DNA from: Mesorhizobium wenxiniae
GTDB lineage: Bacteria > Pseudomonadota > Alphaproteobacteria > Rhizobiales > Rhizobiaceae
Direction of reading: 5' to 3'
Length of the DNA stretch: 62,871 bases
Assembly (NCBI RefSeq): GCF_002284535.1
Contig: NZ_NPKH01000039.1
Location: forward strand, 402,847-465,717
Under the pieces are notes generated by a model, which worked only from the letters and a program-made list of their open reading frames with translations, ran no database searches and was not told the DNA's origin. This document shows positions 1 to 8,514 of this stretch, one piece after another. How positions within the stretch are numbered: position 1 is the stretch's first letter; each line of letters opens with the position of its first letter. Position numbers and translations under genes: made by a program.

Positions 1-110
1 CTTGGGCGTTAACTCAGGCGCCCTTGGGCGTTAACTCAGGCGCCCTTGGGCGTTAACTCAGGCGCCCTTGGGCGTTAACTCAGGCGCCCTTGGGCGTTAA
101 CTCAGGCGTC
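1..110. repeat. 22-bp tandem repeat, five copies
   Basis: Five head-to-tail copies of a 22-bp unit begin at bases 1, 23, 45, 67 and 89. The first four are identical. The fifth differs by one base near its end (gcgtc instead of gcgcc). The core is cttgggcgttaactcagg. The fifth copy overlaps the last codons and the stop codon (complement of 102-104) of the adjacent binding-protein gene, so the repeat unit looks like a duplication of that gene's 3' end plus about 13 bp of downstream sequence. The array runs off the window edge, so its true copy number is unknown. An assembly artefact at a contig end is possible. Confidence 0.9.
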
Positions 111-1751
111 CAACCAGACGTTCTGGAGATCCATCTCGAAAGTCTGGTGGACAGCGTAATTCTTCACCTTCTTGTCCATGTGGCTGTACAGCTTCTGCCA
201 GAACGGCTGAATGATGACGCCCGAATCCTGCAGGATCTGCTCGATGTCCTTCATCACCTCGCGCCGCTTCTCCACGTCGACGAGCGACAGGGCCTGCTTG
301 AGCTTGGCGTCGAAATCGGGATTCGAATACGCCGTCTCATTCCAGGCCTCGCCGGTGCGATAGCCGAGCGCCAACACCTGAACCCCGAGCGGGCGCATGT
401 ACCAGATCGTCATGGAATAAGGATATTTCGTCCAGTCGTTCCAGAAGGTCGAGCCCGGCAGCACCGTTCGCTTCACCTTGATGCCGGCATCGCGCAACTG
501 GCCGGCGATCGCATCGCCGGTGTTCTTCTGCCACTCGTCCTCGACGGTGATCAGCTCATGCTCGAAGTCCGCCTGCCCCGCGTCGGCCATCAGCTTCTTG
601 GCGCCGGCCGCGTCCCGCGTCTTCTTGGGCAGCGGATAATATTCCGGATGGATCGGGCTGACATGGTGGTTCTCGCCGACGGTCCCTCGCCCGGCATAGC
701 CAAGTTGCAGCACGGCGCCGTTGTCGACCGCCATCTGCAGCGCGTTGCGCACCTTTTGGTTGTCATAGGGCTTGTGGGTGATGTTGGTGCGGGCAACCAG
801 TGTGGTCGCTGTCGCGACCTCCGATTTCACCAAATCCATCTTGTCGAGGATGTCGATGAAGTCTGCGGGCGTCTCGAAGTTGATGTCGATCTCACCGGAC
901 TCGAACGCGTTCACGGTGGCGTTGAAGTCGGTGCCGTAGTCGATGAATTCGACACTGTCGAGAGGCGCCTCGCCGCCCCACCACTTGCCGTTCTCACGAC
1001 GCTTGACGACCGCTTTCTGGCCGACATCATAAGAGACAAGCTCGAAAGGTCCAGTACCGATCGGCTTCTTGATCGGGTCGGCGCCGTCGGCGTCAAAGTT
1101 GCGGTGGACGACGAGCGCCGGATAGTCGGTGAAGTTCGGGATCAGCGAGATATCAGGCTCGTTCAGCTTCAGCTTGACGGTGTTGTCGTCGACCTTGGTT
1201 ATGGCGCCATCCCTTGCCTTGCCGGTCTTTGCGTCGATCAGCGCGCCGACGCGCGCGGCCATCGAATTGCCCGAGGCGCCTTTCTCGCACCAGCGCGTCA
1301 GATTGAAGACAACGTCATCGGCGTTGAAGGCATCGCCATTGTTCCAGGTCACGCCCTTGCGCAGGTGCAGCGTATATTCGGTGGCGTCGTCATTGACGTC
1401 CCAGCTTTCGAGCAGAACCGGTTCGAAGGTGAACTGTTTGGTGTAGCGCACCAGCGGCTCCAGCCAGGTGCGGGTGACGTTTGCCATCTCCACCCAGTCA
1501 TAAGTGCGGGGATCCTTCTGCGCCTTCACCGACATCGAAACGTGCAGCGTTCCGCCCTTCTTCGGTTCTTCGGCCAAAGCCTGCTCCGGCACGGCCAGAC
1601 CGATCATGCCGTAGGCAAGGGCCGTCGATGCCCCAAAGGCGCTTGCCAGCGCCAGAAACTCGCGCCGGTCCATCCGGCCTGCACGCGTCTCTGCCGCCAT
1701 TGCCTCGATCGCATTCGGCACGCGATCGCCGTTGCTTCTGAAGATTGTCAT
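102..1751 (-). CDS. ABC transporter substrate-binding protein, family 5 (dipeptide/opine/nickel type)
   Basis: Periplasmic solute receptor of 549 residues that would deliver a peptide- or amine-like ligand to an ABC importer. The permease and ATPase genes would lie beyond the left edge. The start at 1751 is chosen because a GGAGG-type ribosome site lies just upstream. A twin-arginine signal is clear: MDRREFLALA at residues 27-36, a hydrophobic stretch, then an AxA-type cleavage site near residue 60, so it is probably exported folded. The body has the SBP_bac_5 layout, including the region reading IGTGPFELVSYD. It lies 43 bp downstream of the MttB-family gene on the same strand, suggesting co-transcription and a methylated-amine or betaine ligand (inference). 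Its stop codon sits inside the last unit of the tandem repeat. Confidence 0.88.
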   Translation of the reverse strand: MTIFRSNGDRVPNAIEAMAAETRAGRMDRREFLALASAFGASTALAYGMIGLAVPEQALAEEPKKGGTLHVSMSVKAQKDPRTYDWVEMANVTRTWLEPLVRYTKQFTFEPVLLESWDVNDDATEYTLHLRKGVTWNNGDAFNADDVVFNLTRWCEKGASGNSMAARVGALIDAKTGKARDGAITKVDDNTVKLKLNEPDISLIPNFTDYPALVVHRNFDADGADPIKKPIGTGPFELVSYDVGQKAVVKRRENGKWWGGEAPLDSVEFIDYGTDFNATVNAFESGEIDINFETPADFIDILDKMDLVKSEVATATTLVARTNITHKPYDNQKVRNALQMAVDNGAVLQLGYAGRGTVGENHHVSPIHPEYYPLPKKTRDAAGAKKLMADAGQADFEHELITVEDEWQKNTGDAIAGQLRDAGIKVKRTVLPGSTFWNDWTKYPYSMTIWYMRPLGVQVLALGYRTGEAWNETAYSNPDFDAKLKQALSLVDVEKRREVMKDIEQILQDSGVIIQPFWQKLYSHMDKKVKNYAVHQTFEMDLQNVWLDA

Positions 1752-1794
1752 TTTTTCCTCCCGTCTGATTCCCGTCAGGTCTTCGCCTGTCCTA

Positions 1795-3345
1795 TTAACT
1801 AACGCTGTCCGGCAGCTTCTCCTCACGCAGCGCAATCAAATCTTCGAGACCATCGGCAATGCCCTCATCGAGCTTCGGCTCCTCATAATCCGCGAGCATG
1901 TTGCGCGCTTTGTCGCGGCCGCGCGTGTCGTGGTCCTTTGCCCCTTCAGCCTTCCACTGTTCGTAGGAATTGAAGTCCATGATGCTGGGCATGAAGAAGG
2001 CGGACTCGAAATGTTCAAGCGTGTGCTGGGTGCCGAGGAAGTGGCCCTGCGGCCCCACCTCGCGGATCGCCGCCATCGCTTCCTTGAAATCGTCGAACGG
2101 AAGGCCGCCAGCATATTTGTACCAGCCAACAAGCTGTTCGCAGTCCGTCGCAAACTTTGAATAGCCGCAGGTCAGGCCGGCCTCGAGCCATCCGGCGGAG
2201 TGCCAGATGTAGTTGGCGCCGGCAAGGATGGCGGCATGCATCAGCATGTTCGCCTCGTAGCCCGCCTGGGCGTCATTCAGCTTCGATCCGACATGGAAGC
2301 CCGACGTGCGCCAGGGCAGCCGGTATTTCCGCGCCAGCGCCCCCATCAGATACATCATTTGGGCCGCCTCAGGCGTGCCGCCCATGGGAGCGCCGGTCTT
2401 CATGTCCACCGTAACCATGAACTGCCCGTAGATCTGCGGCGAACCTGGACGGAGGAGCTGTGTGAACGCGACGCCAGCCAGCGCTTCCGCATTGACCTGC
2501 GCGACCGCACCTACGGCAGAGGCCGAAGTCGAGGCGCCGCAGAGGGCGAACGGCGCCAGGATCAGCGGCTGGTTGTGACGCGCATAGACCTTCATCGCGT
2601 CCAGCATGGTGGCGTCCCATACCAGTGGCGAGTTGCAATTGGTGATCGCCACCAACACAGGGTTGTCACGGACGTAGTCCTCGCCGAAAACGATGCCTGC
2701 CATCGCCATCGTGTCTTCGGCTCGATCCCTGGACGTCACGATGCCCATGAACGGCTTGTCGGAATGCTTCAGCGCCGAATGAATGATGTGGAGGTGACGC
2801 TTCGGCACCGCAATTTCCATCGGCTCGCAGATGATCGAGCTCGACGAGTGCAGCGCTGGCGCCATGTAAGCGAGCTTATGAAAATTCTGAAGGTCGGCGA
2901 GCGTGCCATAGCGCCTGTTGTTGTCGAGGTCGCGCACGTAAGGCGCGCCATACATCGGCACGAAGATGGAATTCTTACCGCCGACGCGGACCGAGCGCTC
3001 AGGGTTGCGCGCATTGAGCGTGAACTCCGGCGGGACTTTCGAGACGAGTTCCATCAAGAGCGCGCGGTCAATGCGGACGCGCGTCTCAGAGACATCGGCT
3101 CCGGCGGCCATCCACAGTGCTATGGCCTCGTCGTCACGGAACTCGCAGCCAACCTCTTCGAGGATGGCGAGCGACTCCTGGTGGATAAGCTCGACAGCCT
3201 CGTTCGGGACCATTTGGTATGCGGGTATGTTGCGAACGAGCGTCGGAAACGACGCCATGGGAGTTCCCCGCAGCGCCTTGCGGCCTAGGCGGCCGCCACC
3301 TCGGCGGCTGGCGTGTTCGGTGACTTCGGCGGCCGGTGCGTTCAT
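1795..3345 (-). CDS. Trimethylamine methyltransferase (MttB) family protein
   Basis: 516 residues, related over its whole length to MttB/MtgB. These enzymes move a methyl group from a quaternary or tertiary amine to a corrinoid protein. It has no in-frame amber codon, so it belongs to the non-pyrrolysine branch, whose characterised members act on compounds such as glycine betaine. The start at 3345 has a GGGAGG site 11 bases upstream; a second in-frame ATG at 3258 begins the conserved region (MASFPTL). It heads an apparent operon with the family-5 binding protein and is divergent from a GcvA-like LysR regulator. No corrinoid-protein or activase gene is visible in the window, so the methyl acceptor is unknown. 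The family call is firm; the substrate is not known. Confidence 0.85.
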   Translation of the reverse strand: MNAPAAEVTEHASRRGGGRLGRKALRGTPMASFPTLVRNIPAYQMVPNEAVELIHQESLAILEEVGCEFRDDEAIALWMAAGADVSETRVRIDRALLMELVSKVPPEFTLNARNPERSVRVGGKNSIFVPMYGAPYVRDLDNNRRYGTLADLQNFHKLAYMAPALHSSSSIICEPMEIAVPKRHLHIIHSALKHSDKPFMGIVTSRDRAEDTMAMAGIVFGEDYVRDNPVLVAITNCNSPLVWDATMLDAMKVYARHNQPLILAPFALCGASTSASAVGAVAQVNAEALAGVAFTQLLRPGSPQIYGQFMVTVDMKTGAPMGGTPEAAQMMYLMGALARKYRLPWRTSGFHVGSKLNDAQAGYEANMLMHAAILAGANYIWHSAGWLEAGLTCGYSKFATDCEQLVGWYKYAGGLPFDDFKEAMAAIREVGPQGHFLGTQHTLEHFESAFFMPSIMDFNSYEQWKAEGAKDHDTRGRDKARNMLADYEEPKLDEGIADGLEDLIALREEKLPDSVS

Positions 3346-3424
3346 GGCAACTCTATCCTCCCAATGATGACCAGCGTAGCGAGAGAAAATATGGCTGTGA
3401 CGCTGGAAAATCCTGATCTCTTGT

Positions 3425-3439
3425 ATAAGCTCAGCTTAT
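3425..3439. promoter_or_regulatory. 15-bp palindrome overlapping a LysR start codon
   Basis: ATAAGCTCAGCTTAT has perfect 7-bp arms around a central C. It fits the T-N11-A pattern of LysR boxes. Its last two bases are the first two bases of the ATG of the LysR gene at 3438, and no Shine-Dalgarno sequence is visible before that ATG. Likely an autoregulatory operator, and possibly also the control site of the divergent mttB-family operon 80 bp away (inference). Confidence 0.5.
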
Positions 3440-4352
3440 GCGAAGCTTGCGCCATCTGCTGCCGTCGGCCGGCAGCCTGATTGTTTTCGAGGCCGCCGGG
3501 CGGTTGTCGAGCTTTACCGCCGCCGGGCGAGAGCTCGGCATGACGCAGGCTGCCGTGTCCTATGCGATCCGCGGCCTCGAAGAGCAGCTGGGCGCGAAAC
3601 TGTTCCAGCGCCGCCATCGGCAGGTCAGCCTTACCGAAGCCGGCGACCACTTCCACGCCGACGTCTCGCTCGGCCTGTCGCACATCCGCAGGTCAGCGGA
3701 GGACCTGCGCCAGCAGGCGACCGGCGGCCATGTGACGCTCGCCGCGTCGACGGCCTTCGCCTCGTTCTGGATGATGCCGCGCCTGCAGCAGTTTCGCGAC
3801 GAACTGCCGGGCATCGACCTGCGCATCCAGACCGCCGACCGTGATCTCGACATCATCGCCGAAGACATCCCGCTCGGCGTTCGCGGCGGCGAACCGAGGG
3901 AATGGCCGGACTATCATTCGCTGCCGTTGGCCGATGAGGAAATATTCCCAGTTGCGGGCGCGAGCTATGTGGCGCGATTCGGGCTGCCGGAAACGGTCGA
4001 GGATCTCCCTTCACACCGGCTGATCCATCTCGAAGAGCCGTTTCGCGATGCCGCGAGCTGGGACGAGTGGTTCCAGTCGGCCGGGGTCAACATCACCGAT
4101 GCCGGGCGCGGCTTGCGCATCAACGATTATGCGCTGGTGATCCAGGCGGTTATGGAAGGCCAAGGCATTGCGCTCGGCTGGGGTCACCTCGCCGAGCGGC
4201 TGCTGGCGTCGGGACTGCTGGTGCGTGCGACCGGCCACACGATGACGACCGGCAAGGGATTTCATATCATCTGGTCGAGAAACCGCGAGCTCAGCGACAA
4301 CGCCCGCAAGGTTCGGGACTGGCTGGCCGCGCAAGCGCGAGGCTCCCATTAA
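3438..4352 (+). CDS. LysR family transcriptional regulator (GcvA-like)
   Basis: 304-residue DNA-binding regulator. The N-terminal winged helix-turn-helix (about residues 12-70) contains RLSSFTAAGRELGMTQAAVS, typical of the GcvA/AmpR subgroup. The remaining ~215 residues form the periplasmic-binding-protein-like co-inducer domain (motifs LAASTAFASFWMMPRL and GIALGWGHL). It is divergent from the mttB-family gene, with 92 bp between the start codons, so it most likely controls that methyltransferase/transport operon. The co-inducer cannot be read from the sequence. A palindrome covers its own start codon. Confidence 0.9.
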   Translation: MRSLRHLLPSAGSLIVFEAAGRLSSFTAAGRELGMTQAAVSYAIRGLEEQLGAKLFQRRHRQVSLTEAGDHFHADVSLGLSHIRRSAEDLRQQATGGHVTLAASTAFASFWMMPRLQQFRDELPGIDLRIQTADRDLDIIAEDIPLGVRGGEPREWPDYHSLPLADEEIFPVAGASYVARFGLPETVEDLPSHRLIHLEEPFRDAASWDEWFQSAGVNITDAGRGLRINDYALVIQAVMEGQGIALGWGHLAERLLASGLLVRATGHTMTTGKGFHIIWSRNRELSDNARKVRDWLAAQARGSH

Positions 4353-4358
4353 TGCTCG

Positions 4359-5348
4359 TCAGATCGTCACGACGATCGTGCCGAATTGCTCGTTCGACTC
4401 GAGAAAGCGATGCGCCTCGACGATCTGCTCGAATGGAAAGGTTTTGGCGATCACCGGCCGAAGCGACCCCGACATCAACCCGTCAAGGATGAACGTCTTG
4501 GCGGCCTCCAACCGCGCCGGATCGCCAGTGATTTCGTGGACGAGATAGCCGCGCAGCGTCAGCGTCTTGGCCAGCACGGCGAATAGCGGGAACGGCGTTG
4601 GCTCGGGGCTCAAGCCGCCATATTCGATGAGAATGCCACCCCGTGCCATCGCCCCCGTCAGAGGCGCTAATATCGGGCCGCCGACTGCGTCGAACACCAC
4701 TCGGATGTCCTCCGCGCCGGCGATGTCCTTCAGCCGGGCTTCCAGATCTTCGTCCGCTAAAGAAATAACATGGGCGGCGCCGAACTCGAGCAAGGCCTCT
4801 CTCTTGGCAGATGTCCGCGTAGCCGCGATCGGGGTCGCGCCAACCATGTTGGCAATCTGGATCGCGGCGAGTCCGACACTGCTTGATGCCGCGGTAATGA
4901 CGACAAAATCGTCCCTGCTGAGTTTGGCAATGTCGATCAGTGCGCCATAGGCGGTGAGATACTGCGTCCAGACGGCTGCCGCCTCTTCCCAGCTGAGCGA
5001 TGGCGGGTGCTTGACCACGAGATTGGCGGGATATGTGGCAATCTCACCATAGGCGGGCCAGCGGGCCATGGATAGTGGCGGCACGACACTGACGGCCTCA
5101 CCTGGCGCAAAACCGCCCACGCCTTCGCCGACCGCTTCGACGACACCGGCTGCCTCAAGGCCAAGACCGGAAGGCAATGGCGGCGTCTGGATATAGGTGC
5201 CCCACCGCATCAGCGCCTCGGCCCGGTTGAGCCCCAACGCCTTGACCCGGATCTGAATCTCGCCCCGACTAGGCTTGGGAATATCGACATTCTCGATGCG
5301 CAGAACCTCGGGACCACCATGCTGATGAAAACGAACAACGCGTGCCAT
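4359..5348 (-). CDS. Zinc-independent MDR alcohol dehydrogenase / quinone oxidoreductase family
   Basis: 329-residue NAD(P)H-dependent oxidoreductase of the medium-chain dehydrogenase/reductase superfamily. An N-terminal GroES-like fold (GGPEVLRIENVDIPKP, LGLNRAEALMRWG) is followed by a Rossmann domain with the nucleotide loop AASSSVGLAAIQIANMVGA. The GHE zinc ligand and the structural-zinc cysteines of true alcohol dehydrogenases are absent, which points to the quinone oxidoreductase (QOR) branch. The start at 5348 (MARVVRF) is preferred over an upstream in-frame ATG at 5426 because family homology begins here. It is divergent from a LysR gene, so the pair probably forms a small inducible reductase module (inference). 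Confidence 0.85.
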   Translation of the reverse strand: MARVVRFHQHGGPEVLRIENVDIPKPSRGEIQIRVKALGLNRAEALMRWGTYIQTPPLPSGLGLEAAGVVEAVGEGVGGFAPGEAVSVVPPLSMARWPAYGEIATYPANLVVKHPPSLSWEEAAAVWTQYLTAYGALIDIAKLSRDDFVVITAASSSVGLAAIQIANMVGATPIAATRTSAKREALLEFGAAHVISLADEDLEARLKDIAGAEDIRVVFDAVGGPILAPLTGAMARGGILIEYGGLSPEPTPFPLFAVLAKTLTLRGYLVHEITGDPARLEAAKTFILDGLMSGSLRPVIAKTFPFEQIVEAHRFLESNEQFGTIVVTI

Positions 5349-5452
5349 CCGGCCATAACTCCAAAATATTTGAACCGAATACGCTATGCCAACAGCCGCC
5401 TGGCAGATAAATAGCTGCTTGGGCAAGACAGTAGAAACTGAGAGTTTTGAAT

Positions 5453-6355
5453 ATGGATCGCCTTACCAGCATGGCCGTGTTCGTCAAAGCCGTTGATCTG
5501 GGCTCGTTCGCGGCGGCTGCTGCCGCTCTCGATCTGTCCGGACCGATGATCGGCAAGCATGTCCGGTTGCTTGAAGAGCGTCTGGGTGTGCGCCTCATCA
5601 ACCGGACCACTCGCCGCCAGAGCCTGACAGACTTCGGGCGGGCTTATTATGAGCGCTGCCGGCTGGTGCTCGCTGAAGCCGAGGCTGCAGATGCACTCGC
5701 GGCCGATCAACTTTCCGAACCACGCGGAAAGCTGCGCGTCATCATGCCTGTGCATTTCGGCCGGCGCTGCGTAGCCCCAATCCTGCTGGAGCTTGCGCAG
5801 CGATATCCTGCTCTGGAACTCGACCTGTCGTTCAGCGATCCCATCGCCGATCTTGCAGAGGATGGCTGCGATCTTGCCATCCGGACCGGCATTCTGGAGG
5901 ACCAGGCCGGCGTGATCGCGCGGCGCATCGCGCGCCAGCGCATGGTCGTCTGCGCGTCGCCATTCTATCTCGAGATGCACGGGTGGCCACGGCAGCTAGA
6001 GGATCTCGGCAGCCACCAGGCCATCATCTACCGCCGTTCGGGCCGTGTCGTTCAACCTTGGCTGTTTCCGCGCGATGATCAGGCCGCGGTGGAGGTCATG
6101 CCGGTCAGCCGCTTGCGGCTCGACGACCTCGCTGCGATCGCCGATGCCGCGGCCGAGGGCATGGGGCTTGCCTGGCTGCCATACTGGCTGGTCCGTGAAC
6201 ACATTCAGACCGGCGCACTTCTCGTGCTGCTGCCGAAACAGCCGGGATTTCTTTACGACGCCTATGCGCTATGGCTGCAGACGCCTCACTTGCCGCTGAA
6301 GGTTCGTCTGGCCGTCGATGCGCTGGCGGCAGCACTGCCCAGGGTGATGACGTGA
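5453..6355 (+). CDS. LysR family transcriptional regulator
   Basis: 300-residue regulator of the CrgA/DmlR-like branch: MDRLTSMAVFVKAVDLGSFA opens the winged helix, followed by RLLEERLGVRLINRTTRRQS, then a substrate-binding domain with LRVIMPVHFGRR and AAEGMGLAWLPYWLV. The ATG at 5453 is chosen; an in-frame TTG sits 6 bases upstream. It is divergent from the MDR oxidoreductase across a 104-bp intergenic region and most likely regulates it. It ends 81 bp before mutL on the same strand. Confidence 0.9.
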   Translation: MDRLTSMAVFVKAVDLGSFAAAAAALDLSGPMIGKHVRLLEERLGVRLINRTTRRQSLTDFGRAYYERCRLVLAEAEAADALAADQLSEPRGKLRVIMPVHFGRRCVAPILLELAQRYPALELDLSFSDPIADLAEDGCDLAIRTGILEDQAGVIARRIARQRMVVCASPFYLEMHGWPRQLEDLGSHQAIIYRRSGRVVQPWLFPRDDQAAVEVMPVSRLRLDDLAAIADAAAEGMGLAWLPYWLVREHIQTGALLVLLPKQPGFLYDAYALWLQTPHLPLKVRLAVDALAAALPRVMT

Positions 6356-6436
6356 AATGCAGGAGTGCGGTGGGCGGCGCGGATACCTCTATTCTGCCTC
6401 TCCCGCATGGGCGGCGAATCCGCGTATAGTGCCTTC

Positions 6437-8311
6437 ATGCCCATCCGCCAGCTTTCCGAAACGATGATCAACCAGATCGCCGCCGGCGAAGTCATCGAGC
6501 GTCCGGCAAGCGTGGTCAAGGAACTGGTCGAGAACGCACTCGATGCCGGCGCTGCCCGGGTCGAGATCGTCACCGCCGGAGGCGGGCTCAACCTGATCCG
6601 CGTCACCGACGACGGCTGCGGCATCCCGGAGAATGAACTGGCGCTGGCGATCGCACGCCATTGCACCTCGAAGCTCGCCGACAACATTCACGACATCCGC
6701 TCGCTCGGCTTTCGCGGCGAAGCGCTGCCGTCGATCGGCTCGGTGGCGCGGCTGTCGATCCGCTCGCGCACGGCCAACGGCGACAGCGCCGCCGAGATCG
6801 GCATCGAGGGCGGGCGCGTGTCCGCCGTCAGGCCGGCGGCCGCCAATCGCGGCACCACGATCGAGGTGCGCGACCTGTTCTTCGCCACGCCGGCGCGGCT
6901 CAAATTCATGAAGGGCGAGCGCGCCGAAAGCTCGGCGACCAGCGATGTGATCAAGCGCATCGCCATCGCTTTCCCCGCCGTGCGCTTCACGCTGACCGGT
7001 TCCGACCGCTCGACGCTGGAACTGCCGGCGACCGACGACAGCCCGGAAGGCCGGCTGCGCCGCGTCACGCAAGTGATGGGCGCCGACTTTCCGGAGAATG
7101 CCATTGCCATCGACGCCGTGCGGGACGGCGTGCATCTCGCCGGTCACGTCTCGATCCCGTCGTTCAGCCGCGCCAATGCGCTGCAGCAGTACGCCTATGT
7201 CAATGGCCGGCCGGTCCGCGACAAGCTGATCGCCGGCGCTATTCGCGGCGCCTTCGCCGACGTGCTGCCGCGCGACCGCCATGCAGTGACGGTGCTGTTC
7301 CTGACGCTCGATCCGGCCATCGTCGACGTCAATGTCCATCCGGCCAAGGCCGATGTCCGCTTCCGCGATCCGGGGCTGGTGCGCGGGCTGATCGTCGGCG
7401 CCATCCGCGAGGCGCTGGCCAATGCCGGCATCCGTGCCGCCACCACCGGGGCGGCCGGCATGATGGCGGCGTTCCGGCCGGGCGCGGCGTCCTATGCCCA
7501 TGCCGGTCCGGCAAACGGCCATCGCAGCTACGAAGCGGCCTACCGGGCCTCCCGCTTCGCCGGTTTCGACGCCTCCCGCTCGCCGCAACGACCGCTGGAC
7601 ATGGGGCTTGAAGACACGGAATTCAGAAATGGTGGCTTCGGCGAAAACGATCAGGCGGCGTTCGACGCCGGACCGCTTCACAGCGCCGACGCGCGTGCCG
7701 GGCAAGCCGAAGCGGCGGAGACGCTGCTTGGCATGGCGCTGGGCGCCGCACGCGCGCAGGTGCACGAGAACTACATCGTCGCGCAGACCAAGGATTCGCT
7801 TGTCATCGTCGACCAGCATGCAGCGCATGAGCGGCTGGTCTACGAGGCGCTGAAGAACGCGCTGCATGCGCGCGCCGTGCCGTCGCAGATGCTGCTTTTG
7901 CCCGAGGTCGTCGACCTGCCGGAAGAGGATGCCGAGCGGCTTGCCATGCATTCCAAAACGCTGGCCCGCTTTGGCCTCGCCGTCGAGCGCTTCGGCCCGG
8001 GTGCGGTCGCGGTACGCGAGACGCCGTCGATGCTCGGCGAAACCAATGTCCAGCAGCTGGTGCGCGACCTTGCCGACGAGATCGCCGACAACGACACGGT
8101 CGACACGCTGAAGGAGCGGCTGGACAAAATAGCCGCGACCATGGCCTGCCACGGCTCGGTAAGGTCCGGCCGCCTGCTCAAGGCCGAGGAGATGAACGCG
8201 CTGCTGCGCCAGATGGAGGCGACGCCGGGGTCCGGCACCTGCAACCATGGACGGCCGACCTACATCGAGCTGAAGCTTGCCGACATTGAGAGACTTTTTG
8301 GAAGGCGGTAG
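6437..8311 (+). CDS. mutL: DNA mismatch repair protein MutL
   Basis: 624 residues, the expected size. MutL couples mismatch recognition by MutS to strand incision. The N-terminal GHKL ATPase motifs are all present: VKELVENALDAGA, DDGCGI and GFRGEALPSIGS. The C-terminal domain carries the metal-dependent endonuclease motif DQHAAHERLVYE together with ACHGSVRSG and CNHGRPT. This MutL is therefore the nicking type found in bacteria lacking MutH and Dam. The start at 6437 (MPIRQLSETM) is set by family homology; an upstream in-frame ATG at 6365 adds 24 unlike residues. It neighbours the lipid A block, an arrangement I recall as common in rhizobia. Confidence 0.97.
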   Translation: MPIRQLSETMINQIAAGEVIERPASVVKELVENALDAGAARVEIVTAGGGLNLIRVTDDGCGIPENELALAIARHCTSKLADNIHDIRSLGFRGEALPSIGSVARLSIRSRTANGDSAAEIGIEGGRVSAVRPAAANRGTTIEVRDLFFATPARLKFMKGERAESSATSDVIKRIAIAFPAVRFTLTGSDRSTLELPATDDSPEGRLRRVTQVMGADFPENAIAIDAVRDGVHLAGHVSIPSFSRANALQQYAYVNGRPVRDKLIAGAIRGAFADVLPRDRHAVTVLFLTLDPAIVDVNVHPAKADVRFRDPGLVRGLIVGAIREALANAGIRAATTGAAGMMAAFRPGAASYAHAGPANGHRSYEAAYRASRFAGFDASRSPQRPLDMGLEDTEFRNGGFGENDQAAFDAGPLHSADARAGQAEAAETLLGMALGAARAQVHENYIVAQTKDSLVIVDQHAAHERLVYEALKNALHARAVPSQMLLLPEVVDLPEEDAERLAMHSKTLARFGLAVERFGPGAVAVRETPSMLGETNVQQLVRDLADEIADNDTVDTLKERLDKIAATMACHGSVRSGRLLKAEEMNALLRQMEATPGSGTCNHGRPTYIELKLADIERLFGRR

Positions 8312-8326
8312 GGAACTCGCAGGGCG

Positions 8327-8455
8327 CAGACCCCCGCCCGGACCTTCGGTCCTACCTCCCCACAAGGGGAGGTAGGGAGCTTAGCCGTGGACGCTTCGCG
8401 AAGAGCTTACTCTCCCCTTGTGGGGAGGGTCGCTGCGAAGCAGCGGGGTGGGTCC
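8327..8455. repeat. Rhizobial intergenic palindromic repeat (GGGGAGG family)
   Basis: Between mutL and the DMT transporter lies a structured element containing two self-complementary cores, acctccccacaaggggaggt and ctccccttgtggggag, plus GC-rich hairpins (ggaccttcggtcc, gctgcgaagcagc). The flanks ccgcccggacc.. and ..ggggtgggtcc recur in the same arrangement at 24870-25009, so the two belong to one dispersed family. No coding sense. Confidence 0.75.
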
Positions 8456-8486
8456 GAAAAGAGCCGCTGTACAGCGGCTCTTTTCG
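8455..8486. terminator. Bidirectional terminator, 32-bp perfect palindrome
   Basis: A perfect inverted repeat with the core gagccgctgtacagcggctc is flanked by AAAA on the left and TTTT on the right. It gives a strong GC hairpin followed by a T tract on both strands. It lies between the convergent ends of mutL (+) and the DMT transporter gene (-), as expected for a shared rho-independent terminator. Confidence 0.85.
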
Positions 8487-8514
8487 AGTCAAGAGACAGC
8501 CCCAACCATCAGAT

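Noticed and set aside
1..110. CRISPR array
   Set aside because: The 22-bp units are directly contiguous with no spacers and overlap a stop codon.
90..1802. Long plus-strand open frame opposite the binding-protein gene
   Set aside because: High-GC antisense shadow; the minus strand gives a recognisable Tat-exported binding protein, and this frame has no family features.
6389..8365. 658-codon open frame antisense to mutL
   Set aside because: Arg/Gly/Asp/His-rich composition typical of antisense of GC-rich genes; mutL motifs are complete on the other strand.
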